Shown: positions 33,965 to 42,675 of the stretch, in pieces
Layout: each line of letters starts with the position of its first letter
Numbering within the stretch: position 1 is the stretch's first letter
Source: Amycolatopsis sp. 2-15
GTDB lineage: Bacteria > Actinomycetota > Actinomycetes > Mycobacteriales > Pseudonocardiaceae
Length of the DNA: 64,000 nt
Direction of reading: 5' to 3'
NCBI RefSeq assembly: GCF_030285625.1
Contig: NZ_CP127294.1
Coordinates: 9,680,001-9,744,000, forward strand
Translations under genes and position numbers: made by a program
The notes under the pieces: model-generated
Seen by the model: the letters and a program-made list of their open reading frames with translations, nothing else
Databases searched by the model: none
Told to the model about the DNA's origin: nothing

Positions 33965-34756
33965 TCACCTCAGGAAGTCGGTCAGCACCGGGCGCAGCGA
34001 TTCAGGCGCGTTGAGCACGCCGTGGTCCTGCCCGGGAATCGACTCGTAACGGGCGTGCGGCACGGTCTCGGCGACGGCCCGAGCCGCGGCGCCCATCCAC
34101 GCTTCGCCGGCGCCACCCGACAGCACGAGCACTGGGACGGCGATGGCGGCCAGGCGGTCCACGGGCAGCTGCGCACCCGGACCGGTCACGGTGGTGTCGT
34201 AGGGCAGCGTGTGCGCGTAACCGGCGAACCAATCCCACACGGGCTGGCCCTTCATCGCCGCCACACCTTCGGGCGGGACGGCGACGCCTTCGGTCAGGAA
34301 GAGCTCCACGGCGCCGTCACGGTCGCCGTCGGCCAAGAGAGCACTGAGCCGATCCGCGAGGTCCTCACCAGGGCGTGGCCGCTGAGCGTCCACAATGAAC
34401 GGCGGCTCGTACACGGCCAGCTTCGTGATCGGCAGCCCCCGCGCCGCCGCTTCGAGCGCCAGGATCGCGCCCGACGAATGGCCGAAAACCGCTGTCGCGC
34501 CCCCGACCGCGTCGATCACGGCCGACAGGTCGTCGAGCTCGCGTTCCACCGAGTAGACGGGCGCGTCCCCGCTTTCACCTCGGCCTCGCCGATCAACGGC
34601 AACGCATTGGAACCCGGCCTCGGCCAGCACGACGGCGAGCGCGGCCACGGTCGTCCGGTCGTTCACCGCGCCGCCGACGAGCAGCACCGGTGACCCGGCG
34701 CCGTAGGTGTCGAACGCGATCGGCGTGCCGTCGGCGGAAGTGACGGTGGTGGTCAT
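33965..34756 (-). CDS. Alpha/beta hydrolase
   Basis: 263 aa from the ATG at 34756 (MTTTVTSADGTPIAFDTYG). Nucleophile elbow FGHSSGAILALEAA gives the catalytic Ser, oxyanion LVGGAVNDR lies near residue 25, and the His is in PGQDHGVLNAPE. DRRGRGESGD is typical of the esterase/epoxide-hydrolase superfamily. No specific substrate can be assigned. Single gene, convergent to rpmB. Confidence 0.88.
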   Translation of the reverse strand: MTTTVTSADGTPIAFDTYGAGSPVLLVGGAVNDRTTVAALAVVLAEAGFQCVAVDRRGRGESGDAPVYSVERELDDLSAVIDAVGGATAVFGHSSGAILALEAAARGLPITKLAVYEPPFIVDAQRPRPGEDLADRLSALLADGDRDGAVELFLTEGVAVPPEGVAAMKGQPVWDWFAGYAHTLPYDTTVTGPGAQLPVDRLAAIAVPVLVLSGGAGEAWMGAAARAVAETVPHARYESIPGQDHGVLNAPESLRPVLTDFLR

Positions 34757-34820
34757 GACTGTCCTCCTGGGTGTCGTTCTCACCTTGGAGGTCGGAGCCG
34801 CCGGCCGCGACCGGACGGGC

Positions 34821-35498
34821 TCAGGGAAGTTTCCACTCCACCGGCGCCGCGCCCTGGTCGGCCAGCAGCTGGTTCGCGCGGCTGAACGGCCGCGAGCCGA
34901 AGAAGCCGTTGTGCGCCGAAAGCGGGCTCGGGTGCGCCGACTCGATGCAGGGGATCTCGCCCAGCATCGGCCGCAGGTTGCGGGCGTTGCGGCCCCACAG
35001 GATCGCCACCATCGGCTCGTCGCGGGCCGCGAGCGCCTTGATCGCCTGCTCGGTCACCTGCTCCCAGCCCTTGCCCTGGTGGGAGTTCGGCTTGCCGGGC
35101 TGCACCGTCAGCGCGCGGTTGAGCAGCAGGATGCCCTGGTCGGCCCACGGGGTGAGGTCGCCGTTGGTCGGCAACGGGTGCCCGAGGTCCTCGGCGTACT
35201 CCTTGTAGATGTTGACGAGGCTCTTCGGCAGCGTCCGGACCTCGGGCGCCACCGAGAAGCTCAAGCCGACTGCGTGGCCCGGCGTCGGGTACGGGTCCTG
35301 GCCGACGATCAGCACTCGCACGTCGTGGAACGGCTGCTTGAACGCCCGCAGCACGTGCTCACCCGCCGGCAGGTAGGTGCGGCCCGCCGCGATCTCGGCG
35401 CGGAGGAACTCCCCCATCGCGCTGACCTGCGGGGCCACGGGCTCGAGGGCCTGCGCCCAGCCGGCTTCGACGATCTCGTTCAGCGGTCGTGCGGTCAC
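34821..35498 (-). CDS. ung: Uracil-DNA glycosylase
   Basis: 225 aa, family 1. The catalytic water-activating motif [21 protein letters not shown] and the minor-groove loop [17 protein letters not shown] are both present, with [17 protein letters not shown] in between. GTG start. It removes uracil from DNA. It lies downstream of the gamma-carbonic anhydrase gene and close to thiL, the conserved actinobacterial order. Confidence 0.97.
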   Translation of the reverse strand: MTARPLNEIVEAGWAQALEPVAPQVSAMGEFLRAEIAAGRTYLPAGEHVLRAFKQPFHDVRVLIVGQDPYPTPGHAVGLSFSVAPEVRTLPKSLVNIYKEYAEDLGHPLPTNGDLTPWADQGILLLNRALTVQPGKPNSHQGKGWEQVTEQAIKALAARDEPMVAILWGRNARNLRPMLGEIPCIESAHPSPLSAHNGFFGSRPFSRANQLLADQGAAPVEWKLP

Positions 35499-35529
35499 GG
35501 CCCGCGAGCCTAGCGCGGTGCGAGCGGCG

Positions 35530-36060
35530 TCACCGTGGCGGGTCGAGCCGCCGAAGCTCTTCGCGGAACCGCGCCCCGCGGCGCACGTACGAGTCGACCA
35601 CCGTGGCGATCTGCTCGGCGGAGAACGACTTGTTCGGCCGCACCTTGGCCGGCACGCCGAGCGCGATCTCGCCGGGCCCCACGTGCGAGTTGTACGACAG
35701 CACCGCGCCCGCGCCGACCATTCCGCCGTCCTCGATCACGGTTCCGTTCAGCACCACCGAACCCGACGCGATGAGGCAGCCGGTGCCGATCACCGCGCCC
35801 TCGACGTGCACGGCGTGGCCGATCGCCGACGACGGCCCGAGGATCGTCGGGTGCCGCTTGGTGCAGTGGAGCACGCAGCCATCCTGCACGTTGGAGCGTT
35901 CGCCGATCTCGATGTAGCCGTGGTCGCCGCGCAGCACCGTCTGCGGCCACACGGAGGCGCGCGGGCCGATGCGCACGTCGCCGATCACGGTGGCGTCGGG
36001 GTGGACGTAGGCGTCCGGGTGGATCGAGGGTTCGAGGTCACCGAGCGCGTAGATCGCCAA
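35530..36060 (-). CDS. Gamma-carbonic anhydrase-family protein
   Basis: 176 aa left-handed beta-helix of hexapeptide repeats. Zinc ligand positions VLHCTKRHP and GHAVHVEG keep the His residues, and [18 protein letters not shown] is typical of the family. Trimeric cytoplasmic enzyme or acyltransferase-like protein; true carbonic anhydrase activity varies. It is 16 bp downstream of the GNAT gene. Confidence 0.9.
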   Translation of the reverse strand: MAIYALGDLEPSIHPDAYVHPDATVIGDVRIGPRASVWPQTVLRGDHGYIEIGERSNVQDGCVLHCTKRHPTILGPSSAIGHAVHVEGAVIGTGCLIASGSVVLNGTVIEDGGMVGAGAVLSYNSHVGPGEIALGVPAKVRPNKSFSAEQIATVVDSYVRRGARFREELRRLDPPR

Positions 36061-36076
36061 AGCCGTCTCCCGTTGG

Positions 36077-36550
36077 TCACACGAGGTTCTTGCCGAAACA
36101 CCGGTTGTCCGGCTCGTCTTTGTACACGCCGAAACCCGGGATCTCCGTGTAGCCCGACGAACGGTAGAGGGCGATCGCCTCCGGCTGCTCGGTACCCGTC
36201 TCCAGCACGGCCCGCCGCCGCCCCGCCGCGACGGCCGTGCGTTCCAGCTCCGCGAGCATCGCGCGAGCGAAACCCTTGCCCCGCGCCGATTCCACGACGT
36301 ACATCCGCTTCAGCTCCACGTCGCCGGGGCCGAACGCGGGCGCCGGCCCGTCGTGCGCGCGCCACGCGCCGGAGGCCACGGGCACGTCGTCGAGGTAGCC
36401 GACGAGGAACAGTCCGCGCGGGGGCGCGAACTGCGCCGGGTCCATCGGCGTCGAGTCTTCGCTGCCGTAGCGGCGCACGTACTCGAGCTGCACTTCCGCC
36501 ATCAGCTTGGTCGCGTCGGGGTGGTCGTAGGCGACCGCTCGGATCTCCAC
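36077..36550 (-). CDS. GNAT-family N-acetyltransferase
   Basis: 157 aa. Acetyl-CoA motif ELKRMYVVESARGKGFARAMLAELER and a C-terminal ALYRSSGYTEIPGFGVY are standard. It is packed between thiL (10 bp) and the gamma-carbonic anhydrase gene, so it belongs to the same transcript. Substrate unknown. Confidence 0.9.
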   Translation of the reverse strand: MEIRAVAYDHPDATKLMAEVQLEYVRRYGSEDSTPMDPAQFAPPRGLFLVGYLDDVPVASGAWRAHDGPAPAFGPGDVELKRMYVVESARGKGFARAMLAELERTAVAAGRRRAVLETGTEQPEAIALYRSSGYTEIPGFGVYKDEPDNRCFGKNLV

Positions 36551-36560
36551 GGGCGAGAGC

Positions 36561-37523
36561 CTAGTGCTGCTGCCAGTGCTCCCAGCCGCCTTCGTGGCCG
36601 TACTCCTTGCCGTCCACGGTCACGCCGGATCCCGGCATCGTCACGGCGCCGATCCTGCGCCAGCCCTCGGGCAGTTCGTCAAACGGCGGGAACGTGGCCG
36701 CGAGCGCGTGGTCCTCGCCGCCGGTGAGCACCCAGCGCAGCGGGTCGGCGCCGAGCGCGGTGCCGACTTCCTGCAACCGCGTGGAGATCTCGAGGTCCGT
36801 GGTGTGCACGTCGAGCCCGACGTCCGACGCCGCGGCGATGTGCCCCAGGTCGGCGAGCAGCCCGTCGGAGATGTCGATCATCGACGTCGCGCCGGCCAGC
36901 GCCGCCTGCGGCCCGGCTGGGTACGGCGGTTCCGGGCAGCGCTGCGCGTTCACGACCCCGACCGGCGAACGGAACCCTCGCCGCAGCACGGCCAATCCCG
37001 CCGCGGCCCAGCCGAGCCGCCCGCAGACGGCGAGAACGTCGCCGGGCCGGGCACCGGAGCGCGTCACGGGTTCGCGGTCTTCGAGGTCCCCCAGCGCGGT
37101 GACACTGATCACGATCTGATCGGCGCTCACCATGTCGCCGCCGGACACCCCGACGCCGCCGCGGGTCGCCTCGGCCCACATGCCGTTCATGATCTCCGTC
37201 ACGACCTGGGCGGGAGTGTCCGGTGGGCACGCGAAACCCACGAGGACCGTGGTCGGTTTCGCGCCCATGGCCGCGACGTCCGACAGGTTCACCGCCACGG
37301 CTTTGCGCCCCACTTGCTCGGGGCTCGACCAGTCGAGGCGGAAGTGCACGCCCTGGACCAGCACGTCCGTCGTCGCCACCACGCGGCCGTCAGGCGCTGC
37401 CACCACGGCCGCGTCGTCGCCGGGACCGAGCAGTGTGGTCGCCGGCTGGCGACGCCCGTTGGTGACCGCCTGGATCAGCGCGAACTCGCCCGTCCCGGCC
37501 ACCGAGCCATCGTCCGGTGACAC
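36561..37523 (-). CDS. thiL: Thiamine-monophosphate kinase
   Basis: 320 aa. PurM-like fold with LLGPGDDAAVVAAPDGR, TTDVLVQGVHFRLDW, NLSDVAAMGAKP (Mg site), VSGGDMVSADQI and IDISDGLLADLGH. It converts TMP to TDP, the active cofactor. GTG start. It heads the thiL-GNAT-gamma-CA-ung group. Confidence 0.96.
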   Translation of the reverse strand: MSPDDGSVAGTGEFALIQAVTNGRRQPATTLLGPGDDAAVVAAPDGRVVATTDVLVQGVHFRLDWSSPEQVGRKAVAVNLSDVAAMGAKPTTVLVGFACPPDTPAQVVTEIMNGMWAEATRGGVGVSGGDMVSADQIVISVTALGDLEDREPVTRSGARPGDVLAVCGRLGWAAAGLAVLRRGFRSPVGVVNAQRCPEPPYPAGPQAALAGATSMIDISDGLLADLGHIAAASDVGLDVHTTDLEISTRLQEVGTALGADPLRWVLTGGEDHALAATFPPFDELPEGWRRIGAVTMPGSGVTVDGKEYGHEGGWEHWQQH

Positions 37524-37661
37524 CGGTCACCTCCTGTTTCTCTCCGTGTGCGAAGCCTCGACCACCGACAGTCGGATCCCCTAGGTTTTTCCCGGGGCTG
37601 GCGATACGTTGCCTACACCGTTCCTACCTCGACTCCATCGCTACCGACGAAAGGGCACGCC

Positions 37662-37895
37662 GTGGTCCACGCATACATCCTCATCCAGACCGAGGTCGGC
37701 AAGGCGGCCGCGGTGGCGGCGGAGATCTCCGGGGTGCCCGGCGTCACCAGCTCGGAGGATGTCACCGGTCCCTACGACGTGATCGTGCGCGCGACCGCGG
37801 ACACCGTGGACCAGCTGGGGCAGCTCGTGGTCGCGAAGGTGCAGAACGTGGAAGGGATCACGCGGACCCTGACCTGCCCGGTGGTCCACCTCTGA
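37662..37895 (+). CDS. Stand-alone Lrp/AsnC ligand-binding (RAM) domain protein
   Basis: 77 aa with no DNA-binding domain: VHAYILIQTEVGKAAAVAAE and VTSSEDVTGPYDVIVRATAD match the RAM fold. GTG start with AAAGGG upstream. Such small proteins bind amino acids and may partner with full Lrp regulators. A DUF3515 gene follows after 19 bp. Confidence 0.9.
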   Translation: MVHAYILIQTEVGKAAAVAAEISGVPGVTSSEDVTGPYDVIVRATADTVDQLGQLVVAKVQNVEGITRTLTCPVVHL

Positions 37896-37914
37896 GACGT
37901 GGTGCACTTCGGGG

Positions 37915-38460
37915 GTGGCAGATTCCGACACCGGCGCACCCCCGCGGGTGGTCCTCGTGGTCGCGGCCGTGCTCGTGGTCGCGCTGGCCGTGGTGGTCGC
38001 CTTCTTCGCGGTGACGAAGAAATCGGCGCTCAGCGGCGAGGGCGTCGCGAGTGGACCGCTCCCCCTCGTCGCCGTTCCCGCCCCTCAGGCGACCACGCCG
38101 GCGTGCACCACGGTCGTCGACGCGCTGCCTGCGACCTTGAAGTCCAACGGCCAGGACCTCGCCCGGCGCACGCTCGCCCAGCCCGCGCCGAAGGCCACCG
38201 TCGCCTGGGGTGACGGCGACGCGATCGTGCTGCGGTGCGGGCTCGACCGGCCGCCGGAGCTCACCCCCACCGCGCAGCTGCGCGTGGTCAACGGCGTGCA
38301 GTGGCTACAGGTCACCGAAGACGCCGCGGCCACCTGGTACGTGGTGGACCGCGACGTCTACGTCGCGTTGACCGTCCCCGACTCGGCCGGGACCGGCCCG
38401 CTGCAGACGGTGTCGGACACCGTCAACGCGAAGCTGCCGGTCAAACCTCTGAAGTTCTGA
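37915..38460 (+). CDS. DUF3515 membrane-anchored protein
   Basis: 181 aa. One N-terminal transmembrane helix (VVLVVAAVLVVALAVVVAFFAV) then an exported domain with conserved Cys pair (PACTTVVDALP and VLRCGLDRPPEL) and VQWLQVTEDAAATWYVVDRDVYVAL. DUF3515 is an actinobacterial family of unknown function, also found between thiL and ddl in mycobacteria. Its 3' end overlaps the convergent MFS gene by 20 bp. Confidence 0.9.
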   Translation: MADSDTGAPPRVVLVVAAVLVVALAVVVAFFAVTKKSALSGEGVASGPLPLVAVPAPQATTPACTTVVDALPATLKSNGQDLARRTLAQPAPKATVAWGDGDAIVLRCGLDRPPELTPTAQLRVVNGVQWLQVTEDAAATWYVVDRDVYVALTVPDSAGTGPLQTVSDTVNAKLPVKPLKF

Positions 38461-39790
38461 CCGTCCGGGCGGCGATCGCCTCCAGCGAGTCGCCCGTCGT
38501 GCGTGGCCCCAGAACGGCGACGTCGACGATCAGCACCACCATCGCGACCGCGACCACGGCGAACATCGTCGCGGCGCCCTGCGTCTGCAGCACCGGCAGC
38601 AGGATGAACGGCATCGCCGCGGTGGCCAGGCGCGAGAGCGCGTAGGCCGAACCCGCGGCCGTGCCGCGCAGCGATGTCGGGAACAGTTCGCCCTGGTAGG
38701 TGTGGAACGCGTTGGAGAACACGTTGCTGGCGGCGGTGTAGCAGAAGCCGAACACCGCGATCGCGACGCCGGCCGTCGAAAAGCCGAACGCGAGCCCGAA
38801 CACGGCCATCGCCGCGGCGCTCGCGACGATCAGCCACTTGCGCTCGATCCGTTCGATGATCGGGATCGAGAGCGCGGAGCCGATCGGGTAACCGAGGAAC
38901 GTGAGCGCGCTGAACGTCAGCGAGTTCACGAGGCTGAACCCCTTGGCGGCCAGCACGATCGGCACGAGCGAGCCGAAGCCGTAGTAGCCGAACGCTTGCA
39001 GCAGCTGGAAGATGTAGAGCATCGACGTGCGCCGCGCCCACGGTTTGCGCAGGAGCGCGGAGAACCGCACGGGTTCCGGGGCGGGCGGTTCTGGCGCGGG
39101 CTCCGGGAGCGGTTGCGGCGCGGAGGCTTCGAGCTTGCGGACGATCTCGTCGGCTTCCGCTTCTCGCCCGCGAGCGGCGAGCCAGCGAGGTGATTCGGGC
39201 AGCGTGAACCGCAGGCTCCACACGACCGCCGCGCCGAGCGCGCCGATCACGAACAGCCAGCGCCAGCCGTTGACGCCGAGCGGCGAATGGCCGGCCAGCG
39301 CCCGCGCGAGGAAGCCGGCGGCGGGCACGCCGCAGAAGCCGAGCGTGTACGCCCAGGCGGTGGCGCGGCCGCGGGCGCGGGCGGGCAGCAGGTCGGCGAG
39401 GTAGGCGTCGGCGACGGGCAGCTCCGCACCGATGCCGATGCCGGCGATGAAGCGGCAGACGACGAGCATCCAGACGTCGGTGCTGAAGGCACCGAGCAGC
39501 GTGAAGACCGAGTACAGGCCGAGCGTGAGCAGGAACGCGCGGCGCCGGCCGAGCTGATCGGCGAGCTTGCCCAGGCAGACCGCGCCCACGAACGCCCCGA
39601 CGAACGCCGACGCGAGCACGTACTTCAGCGCGTCGGCCGTGACGCCGAACTCTTTCGTGAGCACGGTGCTGATCGTGGCCGCGAGGAACAGGTCGTAGAG
39701 GTCGAAGAACGTCGCCACCCCCACCACGGCGACGAAGTACCGGTGCCGGCGGGTGACCGGGAGCCGGTCGAGCCGGGATGCGATCTGCAC
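38441..39790 (-). CDS. MFS transporter, sugar/aromatic acid type
   Basis: 449 aa from a GTG at 39790 preceded by GGAGGCAACGC. Twelve hydrophobic segments in two sets of six; the MFS motifs GKLADQLGRRRAFL after helix 2 and FIAGIGIGAELPVADAYLADLLPARARGR after helix 4 are clear. A central loop (~210-240) is Pro/Ala-rich. Resembles metabolite:H+ symporters for sugars or aromatic acids; the substrate is unknown. Not part of the conserved backbone. Confidence 0.88.
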   Translation of the reverse strand: MQIASRLDRLPVTRRHRYFVAVVGVATFFDLYDLFLAATISTVLTKEFGVTADALKYVLASAFVGAFVGAVCLGKLADQLGRRRAFLLTLGLYSVFTLLGAFSTDVWMLVVCRFIAGIGIGAELPVADAYLADLLPARARGRATAWAYTLGFCGVPAAGFLARALAGHSPLGVNGWRWLFVIGALGAAVVWSLRFTLPESPRWLAARGREAEADEIVRKLEASAPQPLPEPAPEPPAPEPVRFSALLRKPWARRTSMLYIFQLLQAFGYYGFGSLVPIVLAAKGFSLVNSLTFSALTFLGYPIGSALSIPIIERIERKWLIVASAAAMAVFGLAFGFSTAGVAIAVFGFCYTAASNVFSNAFHTYQGELFPTSLRGTAAGSAYALSRLATAAMPFILLPVLQTQGAATMFAVVAVAMVVLIVDVAVLGPRTTGDSLEAIAARTVRTSEV

Positions 39791-40181
39791 GCGTTGCCTC
39801 CTGCCCTGGCCTGGGCGTGCCGCGCGGGCCACGTCGGCGTCACCCGGTGCCACCGGATGATCACTGTAGTGGGTGAGGACGTTCGCCGGTTCGGCGGTTG
39901 TGGCGCTGTCCGTTTCGCCGGTTGTTCATCGGCTGGAAACAACGGAAACACCAAGTTGTTCCGGGCGACATCATCGGGAAATGCCGCGCCGGTGAAATTC
40001 TCCGTGATATCAGGCCGAGAATGTCAGGAGGTTTCTTTTCTTCGCCATTCGAATTGCCATCCGACTCTGATCGCCGCAGCTCCGAGTCGGCCGTTTCTCG
40101 TTGTACCACTTGGCCTTTCGACCCGTGGCGCGCCGAGTGAAACTGTCGCGCGCCGAATTCCGCCTCGGAAAGGAATCACCA
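39791..40181. other. Divergent intergenic region, relatively AT-rich
   Basis: 390 bp between divergent transporter genes, noticeably richer in A/T than the flanks, so it should hold both promoters. An imperfect inverted repeat GGAAACAAC...GTTGTTCC spans 39935-39962. A 39-codon ATG frame near 40021-40140 has no family resemblance and is not called. I see no clear riboswitch. Confidence 0.5.
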
Positions 40182-40706
40182 GTGCCGCCGATAACCGTGA
40201 TCTTCGTCGTCTCGGGACTCGCCGTTTGGCTGAACGGCTTGGCATTTCTCGGGATCGGCGCCAAACCCGTCGAGGACGGTCCGAATCCGCTGACCACGGT
40301 CGGCTGGGTGACATTGCTCGCCGGCGTCGTGGACCTCCTGCAAGCCGCCGTGATCATCGCGACGGCGCCGCCCGCGACGGGCATCCCGTTGGCCGGAATC
40401 GTCACGTTCTACGGCACGTTTTTCACCGCGCTGGGGGTGGCGCTCGTGCGAGGCCTGGACCTCCGGCCGATCGGCAACCTGGCCGTGCCGGTGGCTGTGG
40501 TGCCACTGCTGTGGTGGAAGTTCTTCGACGGCAGCTGGATGCTGCACTCGATCCTCGTGGTGTGGCTGGTCGCGTTCCTCGCGGTGGCGGCGACGACCTA
40601 CGGCAAGCTGCCCGGCAAGGTGCTCGGTGGGATCCTCACCCTCACGTCGCTCTACACGTTCCTGACGCCGGCGGCGTTGCTCGCGCTGGGTAAGTCGATC
40701 CCCTGA
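40182..40706 (+). CDS. AmiS/UreI-family transporter
   Basis: 174 aa, six hydrophobic segments (VIFVVSGLAVWLNGLAFLGI, VGWVTLLAGVVDLLQAAVII, IVTFYGTFFTALGVALV, LAVPVAVVPLLWWKFFDGSW, LVVWLVAFLAVAATTYG, ILTLTSLYTFLTPAALLAL). Matches amide/urea channels; the WWKFF and GSWMLHS regions are typical. GTG start after GGAAAGG. No amidase or urease gene lies nearby, so the permeant is unknown. Confidence 0.85.
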   Translation: MPPITVIFVVSGLAVWLNGLAFLGIGAKPVEDGPNPLTTVGWVTLLAGVVDLLQAAVIIATAPPATGIPLAGIVTFYGTFFTALGVALVRGLDLRPIGNLAVPVAVVPLLWWKFFDGSWMLHSILVVWLVAFLAVAATTYGKLPGKVLGGILTLTSLYTFLTPAALLALGKSIP

Positions 40707-40714
40707 TCACTTGA

Positions 40715-40750
40715 CCACACAGGGTCACCCGAGCGGGTGACCCTGTGTGG
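40715..40750. terminator. Strong bidirectional terminator
   Basis: Perfect 16-bp stem CCACACAGGGTCACCC / GGGTGACCCTGTGTGG with a 4-nt loop between the convergent AmiS/UreI and ddl genes. No T-tract on either side. Confidence 0.8.
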
Positions 40751-40752
40751 GG

Positions 40753-41850
40753 TCAGCGAAGGCCGGTGCCGCGGGCGATGGCGGTGTCGATGAGGGTCGA
40801 CAGGAGCGTGCTGTAGTCGACGCCCGTGACCTCCCACATCTTCGGGTAGGCGGACTTCGTGGTGAAGCCGGGCATGGTGTTGACCTCGTTGATCACGAGG
40901 TCGCCGGCTTCGGTGACGAAGAAGTCGACGCGCGCGAGGCCCTGGCAGTCGAGCGCGCGGAACGCCTCGACGGCCATGGCACGCAGGCGGTCGGTGAGGG
41001 CGTCGTCGAGCTTGGCCGGGATGTCCAGCTCGGCGTCTTCGCCGAGGTACTTGGTCTCGAAGTCGTACCAGGCGTCCTCGCCTTCGGCGAGCACGCGGAT
41101 CTCCGCCGGCAGCGAGGCTTCCACGCGGCCGTCGGGGAACTCCAGCACGCCGCACTCGACCTCACGCCCGACCACGGCGGCCTCCACGAGCACCTTCGGG
41201 TCGGTTCGGCGGGCCAGCTCGATGGCGGCGTCCACATCGGACCAGTCGGTGACGCGCGAGATGCCCACGGACGATCCCGCACGCGAGGGCTTCACGAAAA
41301 CGGGCAGCCCCAAGCGTTCCCGGTCGTCCTGAGCCAAAGTGGACTGTCCACGACGGAGCGCCGCATACGTGCCCACCGGCAGCCCCTCCGCGGCGAGGAG
41401 CTTCTTCGCGTACTCCTTGTCCATGGCGGCGGCGCTGGCCAGCACGCCCGGGCCGACGTAGGGAATGTCGGCCATCTCGAGCAGGCCCTGGATCGTGCCG
41501 TCCTCGCCGAACGCGCCGTGCAGCACGGGAAAGACCACGTCGACGGTGCCGAGCACCTCGGTCGCCTGCCCGGGGTCGACCGTGCGCAGCTCGCGGCTGG
41601 TCGCGTCGCCCGCCAGCACGAGCGCGCGGCCGGACTCGACCGTCGGCAGCTCGCGCCCCTGGATGCTCAGCTCCCTCGGGTCGCCGGTGCCGAGCACCCA
41701 GCCACCCTGCGGGGTGATGCCCACGGGGAGCACCTCGTAGCGCTCCGGATCCAGATTCGCGATCACGCTGCCCGCCGACAGGCACGAGATGGTGTGCTCG
41801 CTGCTGCGCCCGCCGAACACGACCGCCACACGGATCTTCTCAGCACTCAT
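40753..41850 (-). CDS. ddl: D-alanine--D-alanine ligase
   Basis: 365 aa. N-domain [43 protein letters not shown]-grasp [32 protein letters not shown] and [19 protein letters not shown] are all present. It makes the D-Ala-D-Ala dipeptide for peptidoglycan. In mycobacteria ddl and gpsA are adjacent; here about 12 kb of accessory DNA lies between them. Confidence 0.97.
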   Translation of the reverse strand: MSAEKIRVAVVFGGRSSEHTISCLSAGSVIANLDPERYEVLPVGITPQGGWVLGTGDPRELSIQGRELPTVESGRALVLAGDATSRELRTVDPGQATEVLGTVDVVFPVLHGAFGEDGTIQGLLEMADIPYVGPGVLASAAAMDKEYAKKLLAAEGLPVGTYAALRRGQSTLAQDDRERLGLPVFVKPSRAGSSVGISRVTDWSDVDAAIELARRTDPKVLVEAAVVGREVECGVLEFPDGRVEASLPAEIRVLAEGEDAWYDFETKYLGEDAELDIPAKLDDALTDRLRAMAVEAFRALDCQGLARVDFFVTEAGDLVINEVNTMPGFTTKSAYPKMWEVTGVDYSTLLSTLIDTAIARGTGLR

Positions 41851-42189
41851 GGTCGCTCACCGTACCGGGTGACCACGGCGAACGGCGCGCACCCGGCGTT
41901 GCGACGGGTCCCAGGGTCGGTCCGCCGGCGGGGGTGGTGGGTGCGGGTTGGGCATGATCAGGTGCTTGGTGGTCGGTCCGGTGGCGGTGCCGCCTGTCGT
42001 AGTTGCGGTTACGGGCGCTTCGTGGTGGGTTGCCCGAGTGGACCGGTCGCGTTGCACGGCGGGCGCGGTAGGTCCGCTCGCGCTGGACGCCGGTCACGCC
42101 TCGAGTCGGCAGTCCGGGGTACTTCCCGGGTGGGCAGCGCTGCGACAAACGGGCCGCGACGAGGAGCTCCGATCGGCCGGGCTTGCTCA
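41851..42189. other. Gene-free stretch upstream of ddl
   Basis: No supportable gene on either strand. This must contain the ddl promoter, but no clear boxes are seen. Decayed repeats related to the mocR 3' end begin near its right end. Confidence 0.5.
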
Positions 42190-42675
42190 CCACCGAGCGC
42201 AACCGGCGACGGCGCCAAAGGACCATTCGCGCAACACGCTGCTCGTGCCCTCGTGCGGCAAAACCCGGCCCCCAGTCAGCGAAGCAAACCCGCCAGGGCC
42301 GTCGCCACAGCCTCGCGAGACAGAGATCCCCGCCGCCGAGCGTGACGACCGAGGTGCTCATCGAACCGGCGGCGCGGTGCGATCGGCGCCGCCGCCGAAA
42401 CCCGGCTCTCGTGGTCAGCGAAGCTGGACTCGTCGCTGTCGGTGTCGGCACGAGAACCTCGCGCGAGAGGCCCCTGTCGCCGAGCGCGATGGCTGAGGTG
42501 CCACTGGACCGCGCACGCGACACGCCGCTCGTCACCGCAAGCGGAGAAGCCCAGGCCCCTCGCGGTCCGCCACGAAACTCTGTCGCCGTCGCCTCGAGGC
42601 CCGCGTCGCCGAGTGTGACGACCGAGGTGTCGCTGGACCGGTCGCGCGGTGCGGCAGGCTCGGCGAGGCCGTCGG
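42190..42675 (-). repeat. ~130-145-bp degenerate repeats derived from mocR 3' end
   Basis: Three to four decayed units lie directly after the mocR stop. The mocR end, read on the plus strand as GTCAGCGAAGC, recurs at 42276 and 42415. GCCGAG(C/T)G(T/C)GA...GAGGTG recurs at 42334, 42479 and 42608. The copy ending at 42276 encodes SREAVATALAGLLR plus stop, against SREALVSALPALVGLLR plus stop for the true end. The units are too decayed to be functional genes. Confidence 0.8.

Noticed and set aside
39950..40181. Riboswitch (guanidine or other) upstream of the AmiS/UreI gene
   Set aside because: No conserved core could be recognised by eye; only an imperfect inverted repeat.
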